Shown here: in pieces, positions 5,150 through 5,767 of the stretch
Layout of the letters: each line of letters opens with the position of its first letter
Position numbering within the stretch: the stretch's first letter is position 1
Assembly: GCA_947258735.1 (NCBI GenBank)
Contig: CAMYJJ010000189.1
Location: forward strand, 1-5,767
DNA: 5,767 nucleotides
Source: Thermodesulfovibrionia bacterium
GTDB lineage: Bacteria; Nitrospirota; Thermodesulfovibrionia; UBA6902
Reading direction: 5' to 3'
The notes under the pieces: model-generated
Database searches by the model: none
What the model was told of the DNA's origin: nothing
Seen by the model: only the letters and a program-made list of their open reading frames with translations
Program-made: the position numbers and the translations under genes

Positions 5150-5767
5150 CACTGTTTCTCTCCGATCTCGGCATGAATCTCCAGACCGGGCTCATGACCG
5201 AACTGTATACTTCCTTTGCGAAGTTGAGCATGCCGATGAAACCGGCCAATGCCTCTTTGCGCTCGTGATTGTGATCGCAGAAAGCGACGCCAAGCTTATA
5301 GGCAATTGGCCGTTCTTTCACGCCGCCCACGAAAATATCCACATTTTTTTCCTGGAGAAATGATGAGAGCTCCAATGGATTGGAGTCATCAACAATAATG
5401 GTTCCCGGGTCAGTGATTTCCTGCAGTTCCCTGTATTCAGATTCCGTACCGGTCTGTGATCCTACCATCACCACATCCATTCCGAGAAGCCTGAATGCCT
5501 TGACTAAAGAAAAGGCTTTAAAGGCGCCTCCGACATATATCGCTGCCTTTTTGCCGGTGAGTGCTTTGCGATACTCCTGAATTTGGGGGTAAATTATCGA
5601 GAGCTCTTCACTGACAACCTGTCTGGCTTTGCGCATCATCTCATCGTCTTTAAAATGCTCTGCCACAGCGTAAATGGACTCTGCCATATCTTCAATTCCA
5701 AAGTATGAAACCCTTATTGCAGGGATGCCGTATTCCTTCTGCATCATATCGGCCAGGCCCATGGTTG
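5142..5767 (-). CDS. nifE: NifE, FeMo-co scaffold subunit (C-terminal part, 5' truncated by window)
   Basis: The frame is open to the right edge, leaving 207 residues, roughly the C-terminal 45% of a usual NifE. NifE is the NifD-like partner of NifN in the scaffold where FeMo-co is completed. Seen: IYVGGAFKAFSLVKAFRLLG, then VGSQTGTESEYRELQEI, FVGGVKERPIAYKLGVAF, CDHNHERKEALAGF and a terminal SSVMSPVWRF. These blocks are diagnostic of NifE rather than NifD. The DHNHERK stretch lies in the region that in NifD contains the FeMo-co-binding histidine; NifE is known to differ there, consistent with a scaffold that releases its cofactor. The N-terminal cluster-binding cysteines lie outside the window. 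The stop codon overlaps the nifN start region, so E and N should be made in equal amounts. Confidence 0.95.
   Translation of the reverse strand, partial: TMGLADMMQKEYGIPAIRVSYFGIEDMAESIYAVAEHFKDDEMMRKARQVVSEELSIIYPQIQEYRKALTGKKAAIYVGGAFKAFSLVKAFRLLGMDVVMVGSQTGTESEYRELQEITDPGTIIVDDSNPLELSSFLQEKNVDIFVGGVKERPIAYKLGVAFCDHNHERKEALAGFIGMLNFAKEVYSSVMSPVWRFMPRSERNSDD
5158..5163 (-). promoter_or_regulatory. Ribosome binding site for nifN, inside nifE
   Basis: GGAGAG on the - strand lies within the last codons of nifE, eight bases before the ATG at 5149 and five before the GTG at 5152. It implies that nifN translation is coupled to nifE termination. Confidence 0.6.

Overview
This is a nitrogen-fixation (nif) locus devoted to making and inserting the iron-molybdenum cofactor (FeMo-co) and to its regulation. 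From left to right it holds the 3' end of nifA on the + strand, followed on the - strand by nifV, a NifX-like small protein, nifB, nifN and the 3' part of nifE. Transcription of the - strand genes runs right to left, so the biological order is nifE-nifN-nifB-(nifX-like)-nifV, and this operon converges on nifA. The host looks like a free-living, probably anaerobic diazotroph of moderate GC, perhaps a deltaproteobacterium (Desulfobacterota) or a Nitrospirota-type organism. That placement rests on general impression (E-N-B-X-like order, radical-SAM NifB with a fused NifX-type domain, palindromic spacers) and is only weakly supported.

Layout: 2-619 NifA C-terminal half (end of the sigma-54 AAA+ domain plus a Fis-type helix-turn-helix). 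620-760 is a convergent spacer filled by nested inverted repeats of a TGACGAA-type motif. 761-1861 is nifV (homocitrate synthase). 1862-2111 is a 250-base gap holding a large palindromic element (1896-2025) and two further hairpins. 2112-2423 is a NifX-like cofactor carrier. 2453-3739 is nifB. 3788-5149 is nifN. 5142 to the right edge is nifE, cut by the window.

How they work together, from established knowledge: NifB builds the 8Fe-9S-C precursor NifB-co. NifX-type proteins carry it to the NifEN scaffold, where it matures with molybdenum and homocitrate, and NifV supplies the homocitrate. NifA is the sigma-54 activator that would switch these genes on. nifE/nifN overlap by 8 bases and the nifN/nifB and nifB/nifX-like gaps are 48 and 29 bases, which suggests one transcript. 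I saw no convincing sigma-54 (-24/-12) promoter in any gap, so the promoter probably lies to the right of the window.

I found no undescribed multi-gene system. The least explained parts are the two non-coding palindromic regions, the cysteine-containing tail of NifB, and an open frame that exactly bridges the nifX-like and nifV genes through the palindrome.
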